A DNA stretch of 64,000 nt from Acanthochlamys bracteata (GCA_019914995.1 CM034126.1:11971001-12035000), one strand, 5' to 3'; shown: positions 47,631 to 61,156, numbered from the stretch's first letter. A program made the numbers and translations. Notes: a model not told the origin generated them from the letters alone.

Positions 47631-50600
47631 TGGTTGGCTGCAAGATTAAGGTACTTATCTCTCCTGCATGTAACTTATTTTATACCAAATTAGGAAGAAA
47701 TAAGTCAGGAGAAGATTGCATTGACTCATCATTGTCCTTGTTTTTGGTCAAGCAATATAGTAACATGATGTAACAACAGGTTTTGTGGATTGAGTGGTAA
47801 CCAAAATAGTAAGATACTGCAGACACTTGAAAGGTGCATTTTTGTCCCTTTAAGTTGTGTATGAAAGAGAATGCCTAAACGAGTTTCTTCATATTAACAA
47901 TAAAACGAGATACAGCCATTTGTTAAAGAAAGAGAACTAGCAGTGTGCATTCTTGTCAAAGAAAAATGCCTGTAGGGACATGAATAGCATGCTACCTAGA
48001 TGAAGCTATGATAACGAAACTACACCATGTTACTTTCTTGTTAAAAGTTAGTTGGGAAACAATTCTCCTTCTTCATATTGTATATTACATTCAACATGCA
48101 ATAATCATACATTTTCTATTGAACCGTCTAAAAGGTGATGGATACAGATAAACGAACTGACTGGTATACCCGAGCTAATGTGCAAATATTCTTAGAACAT
48201 CTAATTTGAAATGTTAGATATGCACTCACTTATCAATTATCGCAAATGGCAAAACAAAGGGTAACTTACAGCATAATAAAGATTGAACAGGGCTTTCTGG
48301 AATCATAGTTTTCCGAAGGATTTATTTTGGCTTATTGTTACTTGTGTTAATCCCTTAGTATTTAGCTTATCACAAATTAGTAATCAATATAGGCTATTTC
48401 GGTCATACTTGTATATGCATTCAACAGTTAAAAAGAAAAAAAAAAGGGAAAATCACTTCTGCTCATCTACCTCGCTGACCTAGGTGGAGTGCTTTCTTGT
48501 TAAAAATTTCCTGAAGCATTAAGGTTTCTTATTTGAATCCTACTTCTACTATGTTGCCTGTTTGGATAAGACAACCTGCTTTTAGTTTTTTTCTGGTAAT
48601 TTTCTGTGAGCATAGAAACTTTAGCACCTGCAAGTGTCCATAACTGATCTTATGTTGGGTATGCTAGGCTTGTTGAAGTGGCCTTGCTACTATATTGCAA
48701 TCTTATCGCTAATCAAATTCTGCTTTCTATTTTATTTTCAAGGTACTTTTGCAATTGCGGATGTCGAGTCACGAGGCACTTGCGAGGTGTTATCTCGTCG
48801 AGGATTAAAAGTGTTTCTAAATGAAGCTGGTAAGTCAGCTGATAGTACTTTCCTGGTGCTTTGCACTAAATGTCCTCAAGAAACAATTCACGATGCAAGT
48901 GTTTATTCCCACATCTGAGTTCATGATGTGACCTCTTTGTTACTGAATGAAATATGCCATGTCCTCAATTCCATCTGCATATGCCTAATGAGAGTTGCAA
49001 AATTATTGCATGAAATCGTAATCTATTATCGAATGAGGAAAAGAAGATTGACGTTGAAGTTGGATATAGTTATTGAGACCTGAGCAATCTACCCTAGTTT
49101 TCTAATCATATCCTTCTGATACGTAGTAATAGGTCCTTCCATGAGGGAAAGTAGTTGCTGCGATAGAAGGTGATGTTCTAGTTTACATGTACCGTATATG
49201 CTACTTAAAAGATACATATTAAATGGTAGAATGTGCATAGATGCTTTCTGAACTTACTTAGCATTATTTTGGCATAAGTTATTGCCTTCTAAACGAACCT
49301 TTAGGGATTGTCACTATGTTAATGTTGTTATTCATGAGTGTTGAACCTAACATACTTCTTTCTCTACCTACATTGTAGTGGTTAGGTACCCAGATTGGGG
49401 GATGGGTCCTAGCTGCTTGTTCATACAGTGCATAGTTGCTGTTACATGTGATACCTATTTGCTTGCTTATATCAGTCATGATCTGGTAAAAGGTGCTGCA
49501 ACACCGCTCGACTGACGTGTATCTTATGGAGCCAACTTTAGTGTCCTGAATTGATGGCAATGACATAGCTGAACTGCTGAGCATCATGAGTTCCGTTTCC
49601 TGAAAGTTGCGGATATAATGAAGGATGACTGGCTTCAGGAGACAGTTGATGTTGAGGAACTAAGTTAAATTGGGTATCTGGAGAGATGTCTGGAAGACAT
49701 GTGAAAATGGGTAGCATGGAGTGTTTTTGCATCCTTGATTTGAGATGCTTCCATTTCGGAGGTTAAGCGGCTGCCGTCAACTCTTGCGTGAGTAACAATC
49801 ATCTATATCTAGTGCTGATCTAAAGACATTATCTTTTGTCTGCTATCGAGATTTTGTGCCTCTCTTCAATAGCTATCTCTGTTACATTGCACAAGATCGT
49901 TTTTGCAACCTGGTCTATTGCCAATATTATCAAGCTTTTCATGTCTTGGGGTTTTATGTGAGCAAGGCTCTGATTTGAGGTGTATTTCCCTCTCATAAAG
50001 GCTATCGACTCCAATGTATAATGTTCTCTGATGACTAATCACTGATTATGGCCAACCTTCGATATTTTCCCCAATTATAAAGTTCTTCCTTTATGATGAT
50101 AATAATAGGAATGCTCGTAAATTATTGTTATTTGTTTGTTGTAATGATAAAGGAAGTTTGTGAGTTATAATTATTTCTTTCTATACTAGCCTTGAATGGT
50201 ATGTTGCTCGCTGTCGCTGAGAACGAAGTTTTTCAAACATTTACCATACATTTTCCAACCAAATAATTGGAGCTGTCATGTTCGACTCTTACTGTCAAAA
50301 TCCACCAAGATATACATAATCCACAAACATGGTACGCATGAGTAGTTAAACGCATGTTTGGAACGCTATAGCATCGTAGAAAGCTGCAAAGAATTGTACG
50401 AAAATGACATTGTGAGATGCATTGAGCTGTACATTGAGACAGTTGAATACATATTTTCTAAAGAGGTACTTACAAATTGCTTCCGCACAGCATGAAGCAT
50501 CCATAGGTCTCAATCTTGAATAAGCTGCTTAACACTGAAACTTTACAAGAATAACACTTACCAGGTCTAAAAATTGAAGAATCGACTATTGACCAAAAAT

Positions 50601-50787
50601 CATAGACTAACTTGCTCGCCTCATCATCTCAGCCAGCAGTGGAGATTTATTTACTCAACGAACTGGCGTAAGAATGAACATTAGTGTTGGAGTTCATTCT
50701 TTTGCTTATTCATATTGCACATTGGAGGAGAATTCAGTATGTCCACGAGGAGTAGACAAACTGACTGCACAGACTGGGTGGTCACAT
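47631..50787 (+). other. Region downstream of the PPR gene with orphan exon-like stretches
   Basis: Two stretches look exon-like but fit no family I know. At 48741-48833 an open stretch reads GTFAIADVESRGTCEVLSRR and continues KVFLNEAG, bounded by TTTTCAAG and a GGTAAG donor. At 49600-49668 a frame reads LKVADIMKDDWLQETVDVEE and then a TAA stop. They could be remnants of a gene, spliced 3' UTR exons of the PPR gene, or chance. The rest of the interval shows nothing I can support. Confidence 0.3.
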
Positions 50788-53700
50788 TTATGCCTGTAGG
50801 AACCCGTTCTCGTACAAGTACTGGACTACTTGCTGAGCCATCTCGCTAGGAGAAGCACACTTGTCAGTTCCATGCTGTATTACTATCTGATAAACATAAT
50901 CAAATTTCAGTAGCTATCATGAAGGAATATTCCCAAATTTTAGATAATCAATTTATTTGCACCATGAGTAAGAGAAAAGTTTACTCAAACATCTGGCTCA
51001 CCTCACAGTTTAATGGTGGCTCATACGGATCATCTATTCCAGTAAAACCTGCAAAATAAACCATCAACTTTCTAAATTTGCCTTGTGAATCTGACGTCAT
51101 GTTGCTAAATTCTTTGACATCAAACAAGTTAAATGACTACATAAGCTAAAGTGCACTCAAATCACTTCTCGTACAACAGAAGCACACCTTTTATCTTCCC
51201 TGCACGAGCCAGCTTGTACAAGCCTTTAGGATCTCTTGCTTCACATACTTCTAGTGGTATATTCATAAATACCTGCATCACTAATCTCTGATTTAGCATA
51301 TTATTTACATGTCATTTAAGTTCACAAGGTATGGGCAGAGGACAAATCACCTCGATAAAAGAAGCTTCATCCAGTATAGCACGACAAGCATCCCTGTCTC
51401 TTCTATACGGAGATATCAAACAAGCAATGCATATAACACCAGCATCCGCAAAAAGTTTTGCAACCTCACCTACAAATTCCCCAACCATAAACTAGACAAT
51501 CACTATAGATAATTTTTCCATGCAGTTAGCCGTTTATTGTTAAAAAGCATATTTTTAACAAGTAAGAAAAGCACACCCATTAAATTAGAAACTTACCAAC
51601 TCTGCGTATATTTTCAGCACGGTCTTCTGCTTTAAAACTAAGATCTCGGTTTAGTCCATGCCTGAGATTGTCACCATCAAGGACATAAGTTAGATGCCCT
51701 CTACTATGCAACTCTCGAGTCAGTGCGCATGCCATGGTACTCTTGCCTGAAATGAGAGAAGGTGATACAATATATTGCTTTAATGTAGGATTTAGGCAAT
51801 GAAATCATATCTCCTTAACTTCATAACAAGTGGCTAAGCTAAAATCATCAGATACTAAACTAGTATTTGATGCCCCATTCACTTGAGTCCATGTTTCCCA
51901 AATTAACCATTTCTCCCTTGTAAGGCATGATAGTCACATTCACATGCAAAGATCAGTTGATTAAATAAGATCTGATGATAAAAGCAAAATTAACGTCACA
52001 TGCTAATGGAACAGTAGGTAATTTTTGCTTCAATGATATGGTTTAGTTCTGACGACCGGGTAGAATGCTAAAGGCTGCATACAAAAGAAGCTTATCCAGG
52101 CACAAGAGATTGATACTCTAGGATGATTGACATCCCCCTAAATGGCGTAAATGAATGTCATGAGTCACTCATTCTGCAGGTGTCTTGTAAATTTCATATC
52201 CAAGATCTTCAGAAGAATAAGCAATGCATGAATGTCTCAAGTTTGGTAAGTTTTTCAGCCAATTATGAGATTTTGACATAAGCATTCTGTGAGAGGTAGC
52301 ACGCAGAACTTTCATAAGAATTCTTTGAGACAACTGTAAGGACCAGATTTGAGATTAAATCAAGCCCCACAATTATAGCAGGGTAACTAATGCAACATAA
52401 CCAATAACATGTACTGTCATTTCCACATGCATTTCTGATCTGATGAAAAATTTACCAAACAGTGAAAAGATTGAATCTCAGGTTCAATCAATAAATACAT
52501 AGAGAGTAAGTTTACCCTATACATTACAAGACCCTGTTTGAACTTGTGTGGAGCCACATCTTGAACTAATAAATCTATAGTTGAATGCATCCCTTATTAA
52601 ACACGCTCTTACACATAAAGGATTATTCTTATGCTTATAGCCTTTAAAAGGTTCATTATATGCCTTAATCCCTAACTTAAAAGAAGATTTTTATCTATTA
52701 GTTGAACGTATTCTAACCACATAAAAAAAAGATTTTTATACAATATAAGCCATGTATTAGAGGCAAGTTTACCAATCAGGTTAACAATGAACAAAATAAA
52801 TGGAAATAAAACTAATTACCCCATTGTTCACTATCTGAACACGTTTTATGAATATCTAATCATCTATGAGAACATGTATGAAGTACCTGACCCACTGAGA
52901 CCAGTAATCCATATTACACATCCTCTTTGATTAAGTAATTTCTGTCTTTCTGGCTTTCCAACCGGACATTCATGCCATACAATGTTTGTTGATTTTCCCA
53001 CAGTTGACACCATACTGGTACGCATTCCTATATAAACACAACCAAGACTTACAGTAGAACTAAATGAAATTTCAAAAGAAATACATGACATCCATTTATG
53101 CATACAATGATGATCAGATGTAAACATCCGTAAGACATACATGATTGATTTCTTTTGGATTAGACATAAAAATGTCAGAAAACATGGAAATATGTAAATC
53201 AGAACTATTGGTGGTAATACCTTTAAATATTAGCATACATGCGGAGTGGTTAGTTTTGATAGGATAAATTCTTCAGTACATAGCAATTTTCCATTCTCCT
53301 CCGAGAAATTTAAAGCAGCTAGCTTCAAGACATAGAAATCAAGCATGCTCTTTGCTGTTTTAAAGAAATCGAAGGACTCCCTAGAAATCCAAAGATGTAA
53401 GATCGTTCTAAAACATGAAATTCATAGTAAAAGCCCTGTCATTGAAACTGCTAGATTGAAAAGAGGGAAACAAAACCCTAAAGATTTAAAATCATACCTT
53501 CAAAATTGACAGGCTCTGACATTCTATCTCGCAGACCTGATATTTGGTAGTTAGCCTCATTTCTTTTAACCATCTAATCTGATCCTAAATTTGAGAACTA
53601 GAGCAAAAAACATTATGAAGAAAATCAGTAAGAATTGGGTCCCTATTTTACAACCATGACTCATAATCTAATTCCCACTTGTCCTATCCTAATGTTTATG

Positions 53701-54458
53701 TATATGTTCTATGAACACAAATTGATCTCCCACTTGACTTAATTAAGTAATGAAAATATCTTTACTTACACCTACTCATTGAATCCCATCGTATTCACCG
53801 CTGGATGGAGCATTACCTCCTACAATTTCCCATCTTCATCCCCCGCTTCCAAATTAACAATTCAATTAAAAAATATCAGCATATATGTGTTGTACGAATC
53901 ATTTACACCTCATATTACATGCAATCATTGCCCCACATCAACCTCACTATCTTATCTACCACCAAGCCCATCTCAGCATCAAAAACAAAAAACCTCTCCT
54001 GGAATAAAACCTCAAAGTTAACTGATCCGCATATCATATATCTAATCGCTCAAAGCCATTGAATCCAACTTGAATTTATACGAATCATAAACAAGATCAA
54101 ACATTCAATATCATCGAGACAACTACCAACCAGCTGTGACAGCTATTCTCCCAACCGATAAATAATATAATTTACGATAGCGAGAAAGAAGCTGACCTGG
54201 CACAGGAACAGAGCAATCACAATCAGTCCCGTCCGCAGCATCAGGAACACGACTGCCAACAGCCCCGCTGCTTTCTCCGGCAGCAGCAGGTGGAGCTGTG
54301 GGGGAAGCCTGCATTCTTAAAACCAACGGCCTCTGCTTCGGCAATGTGGCAACACAGGATGGCTGCAGGCTACGCCGCGGAGAAGTTATATAACAAGATA
54401 CCGACCGGCGCACGGCGGCGATTGAACGGAGATCGAAGCCACCGTCGGCGGTGGACAT
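50788..54458 (-). CDS. APK: Adenylyl-sulfate (APS) kinase, plastid type
   Basis: Eight exons, 54197-54458, 53498-53536, 52887-53027, 51597-51746, 51351-51469, 51188-51272, 51002-51048 and 50788-50886, join to 313 residues. The enzyme phosphorylates adenosine 5'-phosphosulfate to PAPS, the sulfate donor for sulfotransferases (glucosinolates, sulfated peptides). A Ser/Arg/Ala-rich transit peptide (1 to ~95) precedes the kinase. The P-loop GLSGSGKST (143-151) spans the exon 3/4 junction. [15 protein letters not shown] (APS-binding) and the [13 protein letters not shown] loop follow. The C-terminus ends [10 protein letters not shown]. The ATG at 54458 is the first in-frame ATG after the upstream non-ATG stretch and gives [10 protein letters not shown]. 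The redox-switch cysteine seen in plant APKs has candidates in the CDCSV string near the end of the transit region. The gene is intact; the isoform cannot be named with certainty, although position suggests the APK4 lineage. Confidence 0.94.
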
Positions 54459-55330
54459 GGCTCTCACAGCGCAGCAGCGAGGATCAGAGAGAGAATGGAG
54501 AAGGTTGCATTTCTCTTTGTTTGTAATCAAGAGATTTGTTAATATAAATAGAGAGAAAGAGTGGTTGGTCCACACACGCCGTCGCGGAATGGCTTAAAAT
54601 GGGAGAGACAGAGAGAGACCTCTCTGCGTTTAGAATTGGAAAAGAATAGATAATTCAATTCAATTTGTGATAAGTGATCCAGGGAGGAGGGATAAAAATT
54701 TTAACAAATAAAGAGAAAGAGAGAAGAAGAGAGATGTACATACTAAAAATTATAAAAAAGAAAATTATGCGCTCGAAAAGTATCCGCTAATTTCTCGTAA
54801 CTGAGAATCGATTGGAGAATGAAAATGGATGCGGATAAGTGCAATGCATGATTAAATATTTTGCGCATCAACAAAATAACTTTTAAGATCACTACAATTA
54901 AAGAAAGTGAACTAATTTATTTGTTAATATCATCTTCCTAACAAGGCAGCAGCAACAATCAGAAGCCATTGTGAAAAATGATTCATTGATCATGATAGAG
55001 ATGGGAACTCAGTGGACTAAGCACTGTCTTACTATCCTCAATTGCAATTTGGTCCTGCAAGACAAACAAAATACCAAGCTCGCCCTAGTTCTAAGGTTGT
55101 AAGCCCAAACTTCAGGCAGAAGTTGGGCTGGGCCTTTATCTTTAAGGCCTACGAATAATAGTTTATTTTAACACGAGTCAAGATTTTTAAACGGTGTGGA
55201 TTTATTATGGAATTTTATGTAGAAACAACTTCAGAAAATAAGATGTACTTCACGTACGTGTAGTGCATATAAGAGAGGGAGTCAAAGATGGACCACCCTC
55301 TCCTCTCGTTATGCATGTTGAATGCATTGA
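54459..55330. promoter_or_regulatory. APK promoter region / BTB gene 3' flank with a site II pair
   Basis: The spacer holds the APK leader and promoter (minus strand) and the BTB-gene 3' UTR. Two overlapping TGGGCY elements (TGGGCT at 55124-55129 and TGGGCC at 55129-55134) sit about 670 bp upstream of the APK ATG, closer to the BTB gene's stop codon. No other gene is visible. Confidence 0.4.
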
Positions 55331-57474
55331 TCAAACCAAGGTGAAAGACCGACTCCTCCTGTGGTGCGGAGCCTGCCGTTTCTCATCAGTAGCTGTAACG
55401 CTGTAACTATTGCTGCAGCTTTCTGCGGCGCTCAATTTGGTTAACGCCGGCGAACTCCTGAACACGTTCCTCAATATTCCATGCATCAATTTCTTCCCAA
55501 TCTTCATTATTTCCACCTTACTATTATGATTATCTTGTTGATCTTCTTCTTCTTCTTTGGAAGCACGCCTGATAAAACGAAAGCTCTCGGATCGAGCATG
55601 CCCGGAATCAACACGCTGATCTCGAGCAATGTGAAAGCTCTCTGATCTCGGTTTTTGATCAAGAGCAGATAAGTTGTTCTTCTTCTTATTCTTCAGCTGC
55701 TGTTCCTCCTCGTAACGTCGCAGTGCAAGTTTCATACTAGCAAGTTCAATCTCCAACGCACGGATTCTCGCAGCAGTCTCTTCCATGGCAGCACGGACAT
55801 TCGCCGCATGGCGCTGCGCAGCATCGCGGTAAAGAATAGCGCCAAGAGTCATTCCAGTAGGGACTCTTTTGTATCGACCAGCTTCGATTGTAGAAATGGA
55901 CTTGGTGGCGGCGGAGAAGATCGAATGCCGTGTTCGGAGCTGGTCGAGAAGCATAGCTTGAACGACGAACCGGAGAGGGAGTCGAGGGTTCTGTACAAGA
56001 TGGGCGAGAACGTGTGGAGAGAGATTGATGCAGTCTATTGCACTGCTGCAGATGTTGTTCGTCTCCTCTTCTGTTAGCTTTCTTTCATGATTCTATGTCA
56101 ATAATCGAGAACAAAACTATGTTCAAGTAAAACAAAAAATTTGAAATTTCTTATCTAACTGATACCGCTAGATGGTTTTTACCTCAATGTAGTAGTCCAC
56201 GATACGATAGAGGGAGTCCTGGTGACACTCTGATCTTGAGCGCATCGACGACGTGATCACTCGCAACTCCTCGGAAGAAAATCTAGCAACAACATCTAGC
56301 CAGTCTTCGCTGTCGTTATTACCGTCGCCGGCAACTGCAAGCAACGCCGCCAAGCACCTTCCGGCGAGCTCCAAAACCGACGAATCCGTCGGTCTCTCTA
56401 AGCAAGTGCTAAGCACGTGCATTGTTGTACCAGCATCACCAGCCACGTGGCTGTCAAAGAATGTTTCAATCCTCGTCGATAAAAAGTCTCCGTTTACCTC
56501 CAGCTTGTTAACAGCTAATGTAACGCCGGCGAGATTTGAAGGCGTTAGCATAATTTCCGAACCATAGAAATGTCGCATAACGTCAGAGAAGGATTCCGCC
56601 TTTAAATTTGATGGTGATGTGATGATTATTTCCGACGACTCCGTTAGTTGTCTTCTTAAGTAGGCACTCTTGGATACAAGCGGATCCTGCAAAGTTGGTA
56701 CGAAAGTTACTGTAAAAATAAATGCGCATAATGTTTGGATTTCTAACATGATTTTGTACCAGCTTGGGCCAGTTAATACTGACCGCTCGTTTAAGATCTA
56801 ACGGTGTTGATGGAGAAATTTTAATGAGTCCTTAAGTACTTCAAAAACTGGCGACGTTATGGATTTGTTCTTGTCTTAAGTCGTTAATTACTTAACTGAT
56901 GATGAAAGTGAAACAATAATAATGAGGTATATATGCTGAAGATGATCTGCGTGTTACTGAGTAAATTTCCAAAGTAATCATAAACATAAAAATATTTTAA
57001 TGGAGAAAGAAATAAAAGAATTTTGTGATACATCTTGAAAATATAATTACCCTGTGAAGATGAAAGCTTTGATCTTGCACTTGAACAACAACATCAGGTT
57101 TGCGTCCTGTTTCTTTGGACCTAATTAACACAAACAATATAAAAATTGAAGATAAAAAACAAAAATCAAAACAAAGTAAAAAAACATGATAACTACCATG
57201 AATCCACCAGGTTTTGAAGAGGAGGAGAAATTGGAGAAGAGAAATCATCATCATCATCAATATCAGAACGAGTAGGGGAGTTAATGTCTAGAGATGGAGT
57301 CACTGAAAAAGATCTGGAATTATTATCTTCATCATCATCATCTTCTTCTTCTTCTTCTTCTTGATCTTCTTCTTCGTAGATGGTCTCACCAACACCAAGT
57401 TTCGATCCCCAACTTCTCATCACTACTACTGCTTCTTCTTCTAAAACCTGATCATGATCAAACTCTCGTTCCAT
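55331..57474 (-). CDS. BTB/POZ and NPH3-domain protein (At3g49900-like)
   Basis: Four exons, 57197-57474, 57051-57120, 56183-56686 and 55331-56077, join to 532 residues. The N-terminus has a long Asp/Glu run (residues ~33-50). A BTB/POZ region starts at KPDVVVQVQDQSFHLHR and includes SKSAYLRRQL. The NPH3-type region includes GDAGTTMHVLSTCLERP, LYRIVDYYIE and PRLPLRFVVQAMLLDQL. The C-terminus has a coiled coil (about NVRAAMEETAARIRALEIEL) and Arg/Ser-rich sequence ending SRSFTLV. BTB-NPH3 proteins are substrate adaptors for CUL3 ubiquitin ligases, best known in phototropin and auxin signalling. The function of this subgroup is not established. The acceptor of exon 4 was set at GAAAG|CTAACAG to keep phase; a nearby alternative AG exists. 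The gene is intact. Confidence 0.88.
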
Positions 57475-59758
57475 TTTTCTCTCTAGCTAGCTAGTACTGT
57501 AGTTAGAGAAGATGAGATGTTTTCTTCGTTTGATGAGACTGATCATATGAAGTTATTAGGGTTGGGGAATGGAATTGGTGTTAAATGTGTTGCAGAGAGA
57601 AAGAGAGAGAAGGGAAATGCATTGAATGAGTGCATGTGAATTCTCATTTAATGTTGCACTTCCTATTTCTCCTATCTTCCCACTACTGTGATCTCTTTCT
57701 TTTATATATATAATACATAATGTATCAATAATACTTTGTGTTAAACGGTGACCAATACGCAAGAATTTGAAAATCTTAAGATTTTGAAATTATATTATCT
57801 GTCTCATTGACAGGCTGCTCGAGAACTTGTACAAGAATTCTTAGGGATGAATGAGAGTGATTAAAATAATAAAATTTTTAAATAAGTTTAAGTTTTATTT
57901 AAAAAATAAAAATTTTAGATTAAAGTGTTGTAGGGCATATATAAACTGTTGCACAGCTTGGAACAGTACCTGGTTTCACTATTATGAAAAGAAAATTAAT
58001 TTCTGCAAACAAGACAACAACAACAACTGCATTAAGATTGCTACCTAATTCCTTCCTTGTTAATATAGATCATTTTGAAATCTTACTATTTGCTAAAATT
58101 CTTACTTAATAACTAAGGAGTTTTCGCACAACTTTTTCTTCCTTATTTCATTTAAAAAAATTATTATTTTCAAAAAATCCAAAATATTCTATTATTTTAA
58201 TTTAGAAATTATATAAAGTATAAGTAATATATTTATCATATAATAATTCTTTGAACCTAAAAGCTAACAAATTTATTCTTTAAAAAACTGATTATTTGTT
58301 TAAATTCTTTTTTGGTGAATAATAATCTCTGACAACTTCTGAGGTACTAATGCTTGAATGTTAATAATCCACATGAATAGAGAACAACTGTATTTAATAT
58401 TTATTGCAGTTTACCGGGAGATGAGGTTGTAAATTCACTGTCACCAAAGCGGTGGGACATTCGATACTATGATTTGTTAAGGGTCATTCATAAGCTCATA
58501 TTACTATCAATTTTTGTTTTGAATTTTAAGATATCATTATGATATTCTATTTTCAGTCCAACGAAGAGTGTGTTTATTTTATCTGAAAACAACTTTTTTT
58601 CAAAAAAGAAATACACATAGATTTGTTTTAAATTTTGAAATATTATTGTGATATTCTATTTTCAGTCCAACGAAAAAGCATGTTTATTTCATCTGAAAAC
58701 AACTTTTTCCCTTTCTTATAATAAACATAGTCTTTTTGTTTTGAATTTAAGATATCTTTGTTCCAATTAAGAGCATGCTTACTTTATAAAAACTAAAGAA
58801 TAACAATATGAGTTAATAAATCAAATTCAAATTGAACTATTTAATGATCATATTAAAATCGTCTAGTTTTGATATGATCTATATATTTTATAGGTCAAAT
58901 TATCAATCCTAATTCAAATTATTTAACAATTAAATCAAATTCGAATCGACCTATTTAATAATCAAAATTATTAAAATAAAAATTATAAAATTCAATTTTT
59001 ATTAATAATAGGTGAAAATAATTAGCTACTATATTTCTAAGACATAAAATATTAATATTAACAAATTTTATAAATTAATTAAAAAATTGACTATAATATG
59101 ATAGATTATATATATATTTAATATTATTATTCTAAATATTTTCTAATTTTAACTAATATATACTATATAAGTGATTATATAAATAAAATGTATTAATTTT
59201 GAATTAATCCAAACTCAAACCAAATTCATATGATTTATTGGGATAAATTCAGATTAATTCGAATTCGATTCAATCGTTCAAAACTAAATCCGAATTTAAT
59301 TTAAATGGATCAATTTTGGTGGGTTAAAAAATCGGTTCATATTTTGCCATATTTATCGAAAAGTAATTTGTTCTAGTCAAGAAATCATTTCTAAACAATT
59401 TGCTATATTTATCTTTTCAAATTTATTTTGACAAAATTTACTTTTTAATAATTTAATCTTTAAATTTTATTTTTCAGAAATTCAAATAAGCGAGTCCTCG
59501 TTAAGAATGGTATCTGTTAACCTTTAAAATATTAACACATCCTTAAAGAAACACGTAAGTTGCACAAAACACAACGGAATTTGCTCTAACGAGATGCAAG
59601 AAAACAACAAAAACAAGCGAAGTTGATTTAATACTTTCTTCCTTTGGTTCTGCACTCTCCACGACACTCCCTTCTCTTACATTCAAACTTTACTCTCACC
59701 TCTCCATTATTTCCTTCAACAAGGGCAACAAAGAACAACAACAAGAAGCGACCAAGGC
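57475..59758. other. AT-rich intergenic region between BTB and GNAT-like genes
   Basis: Positions 57475-57700 are the likely BTB-gene leader and promoter, with a TAGCTAGCTAG string near 57484. From 57850 to 59500 the DNA is strongly AT-rich with no coding signal. It includes a tandem repeat (58513-58792, separate entry) and repeated CAAATTCAAATTGAA / CAAATTCGAATCGACC-like strings at 58823-58985 and 59205-59290, likely remnants of an old dispersed repeat. Confidence 0.45.
58513..58792. repeat. Tandem repeat, ~110-bp unit, about 2.5 copies
   Basis: Copies start at 58513, 58622 and 58733. The first two share TTTGTTTTGAATTTTAAGAT-like starts, an exact GATATTCTATTTTCAGTCCA run, AACGAA, GTTTATTT(T/C)ATCTGAAAAC and AACTTTTT. 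The third keeps the start and AGAGCATG, then ends. The repeat is non-coding. Confidence 0.9.
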
Positions 59759-60411
59759 ATGGCTTCTTCTTCACAAATTACACTCCCAACCATGTCAGAC
59801 ATACTCAACTCCGCCAACTCCCACGGTCTTCAACTCCAACTCCACACACTCGGCCCATTCTTCCAAGTCCGTCTTCTTCGAACCGAACATAACTACCAGT
59901 TCACCGGACCGGAACTCGGCCGGGCAGAAGGAGTTATCCGGCCATGGACCAATGGCAAAGTGCTTCACCTCGACTCAATGAAGATGAGTCGTGAGACGTT
60001 GAAAATGGATAGGTCTATTTTCGGGTTGGGTCTGTTTATCGGAGCTGCTGCTGTTCGGTTCGGATTCGACCAGGGTTGCAAGCGAGCTGAGCTCTTGGCT
60101 ATCAATGACTCCCCACTCTACCATTCCAAGGTATAAATATGCACAAAGATTCTTTTACGTTGTCTATTTCTTGCGAATCATGAATGCAAATGTTGCTCGT
60201 TTTGACGACGATGGTGTTGAAGTTGGTTAGGTTCTACACAAGAATGGGATTCAAGGTGGTTCATGAGGTTGATGGTTCCTCCATGGGAGATTTGGCTCAT
60301 ATGCTGGTATGGGGAGGAAAAGGAACCAGAATGGATGCTCACATTGAGGAGCTGCTCAGGAAATGGGGCAAAAGATTCATGCCTCCGTATCCAAATCCAG
60401 CAAACTCGTAG
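59759..60411 (+). CDS. Small plant protein with GNAT-acetyltransferase-like C-terminus
   Basis: Two exons, 59759-60130 and 60223-60411, join to 186 residues. Start and stop are clear (MASSSQITLPTMSDIL... to ...PYPNPANS). The acceptor was placed at GTTGAAG|TTGG so that HSK|LVRFYTRMGFKVVHEVDGSS reads through, because an AG eight bases later breaks the frame. The block RAELLAINDSPLYHSKLVRF, followed by YTRMGFK, resembles the acetyl-CoA-binding end of GNAT acetyltransferases (acidic residue, then a helix leading to FY-R-GF). The upstream half (LGRAEGVIRPWTNGKVLHLD) is a plant-specific sequence I recall only as 'unknown protein'. No transit peptide is obvious. Catalysis is not shown; a degenerate, non-catalytic GNAT fold is possible. 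Confidence 0.8.
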
Positions 60412-61156
60412 AAATTGGCCATAATTCTCTTTCAGTTATGCGAAAACCGTTTGTATACAAATGCCAAATCCACATACAGAGAATGCACCATATAAACCAT
60501 TCACAAGTCTAACTCGAATAGGTCGAAACATATCACCAGTTAGTAGTTCCAGACCTTACTGATGCTGTATTGTATTACTACCAGTTCATACAAAATGCCA
60601 ACCATTCAATTATAAACAATACCAGAAGAACACATAGCAACGCATACTGGCAGCTTAGGCAGTACCAAATTTGTGCGAAGAAACAAGGAATACTTATTAA
60701 CTTCACAGAATACGAGTAACTTCGCTGATATGCAAGTAGATGTAATATATAAACAAATTCCAACAAGCCTCAACGCACATCCGGTTGGTGCTTCTCCAGG
60801 ATATCACCTATCATCTGAGAGATTAAACTTTCATTTAAATAAAACAGTAACCAGATTGAGTTCATCTAAGGTTATTGCATATAAGTCCTACCAGCGAATT
60901 CAATTGGGTAAATCATCGAAATGAACTTCTCTTTTCTTTAGCAATGGTAGAAAACAACTCCAACACAAGAAAACCAACTATCACAACCCATAAATCAAAG
61001 ATGACCAGGGAAGTGACCTTGGCATATGAAAAACCAATCATTTATCCACAGTAAAACAGAACGTCAAGAAAACCTATTGTGGGAAACAACACTTATTGCT
61101 CTTAACATCTGAATCTGACCAAAAAAATTGAAGTTTGAACTGACTACACCTGCCAA
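60412..61156. other. Convergent 3' flanks of the GNAT-like and VDAC genes
   Basis: This 745-bp spacer lies between facing stop codons. It contains both 3' UTRs. I see no further gene; a short ORF at 60673-60924 has no recognisable features. Confidence 0.5.
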
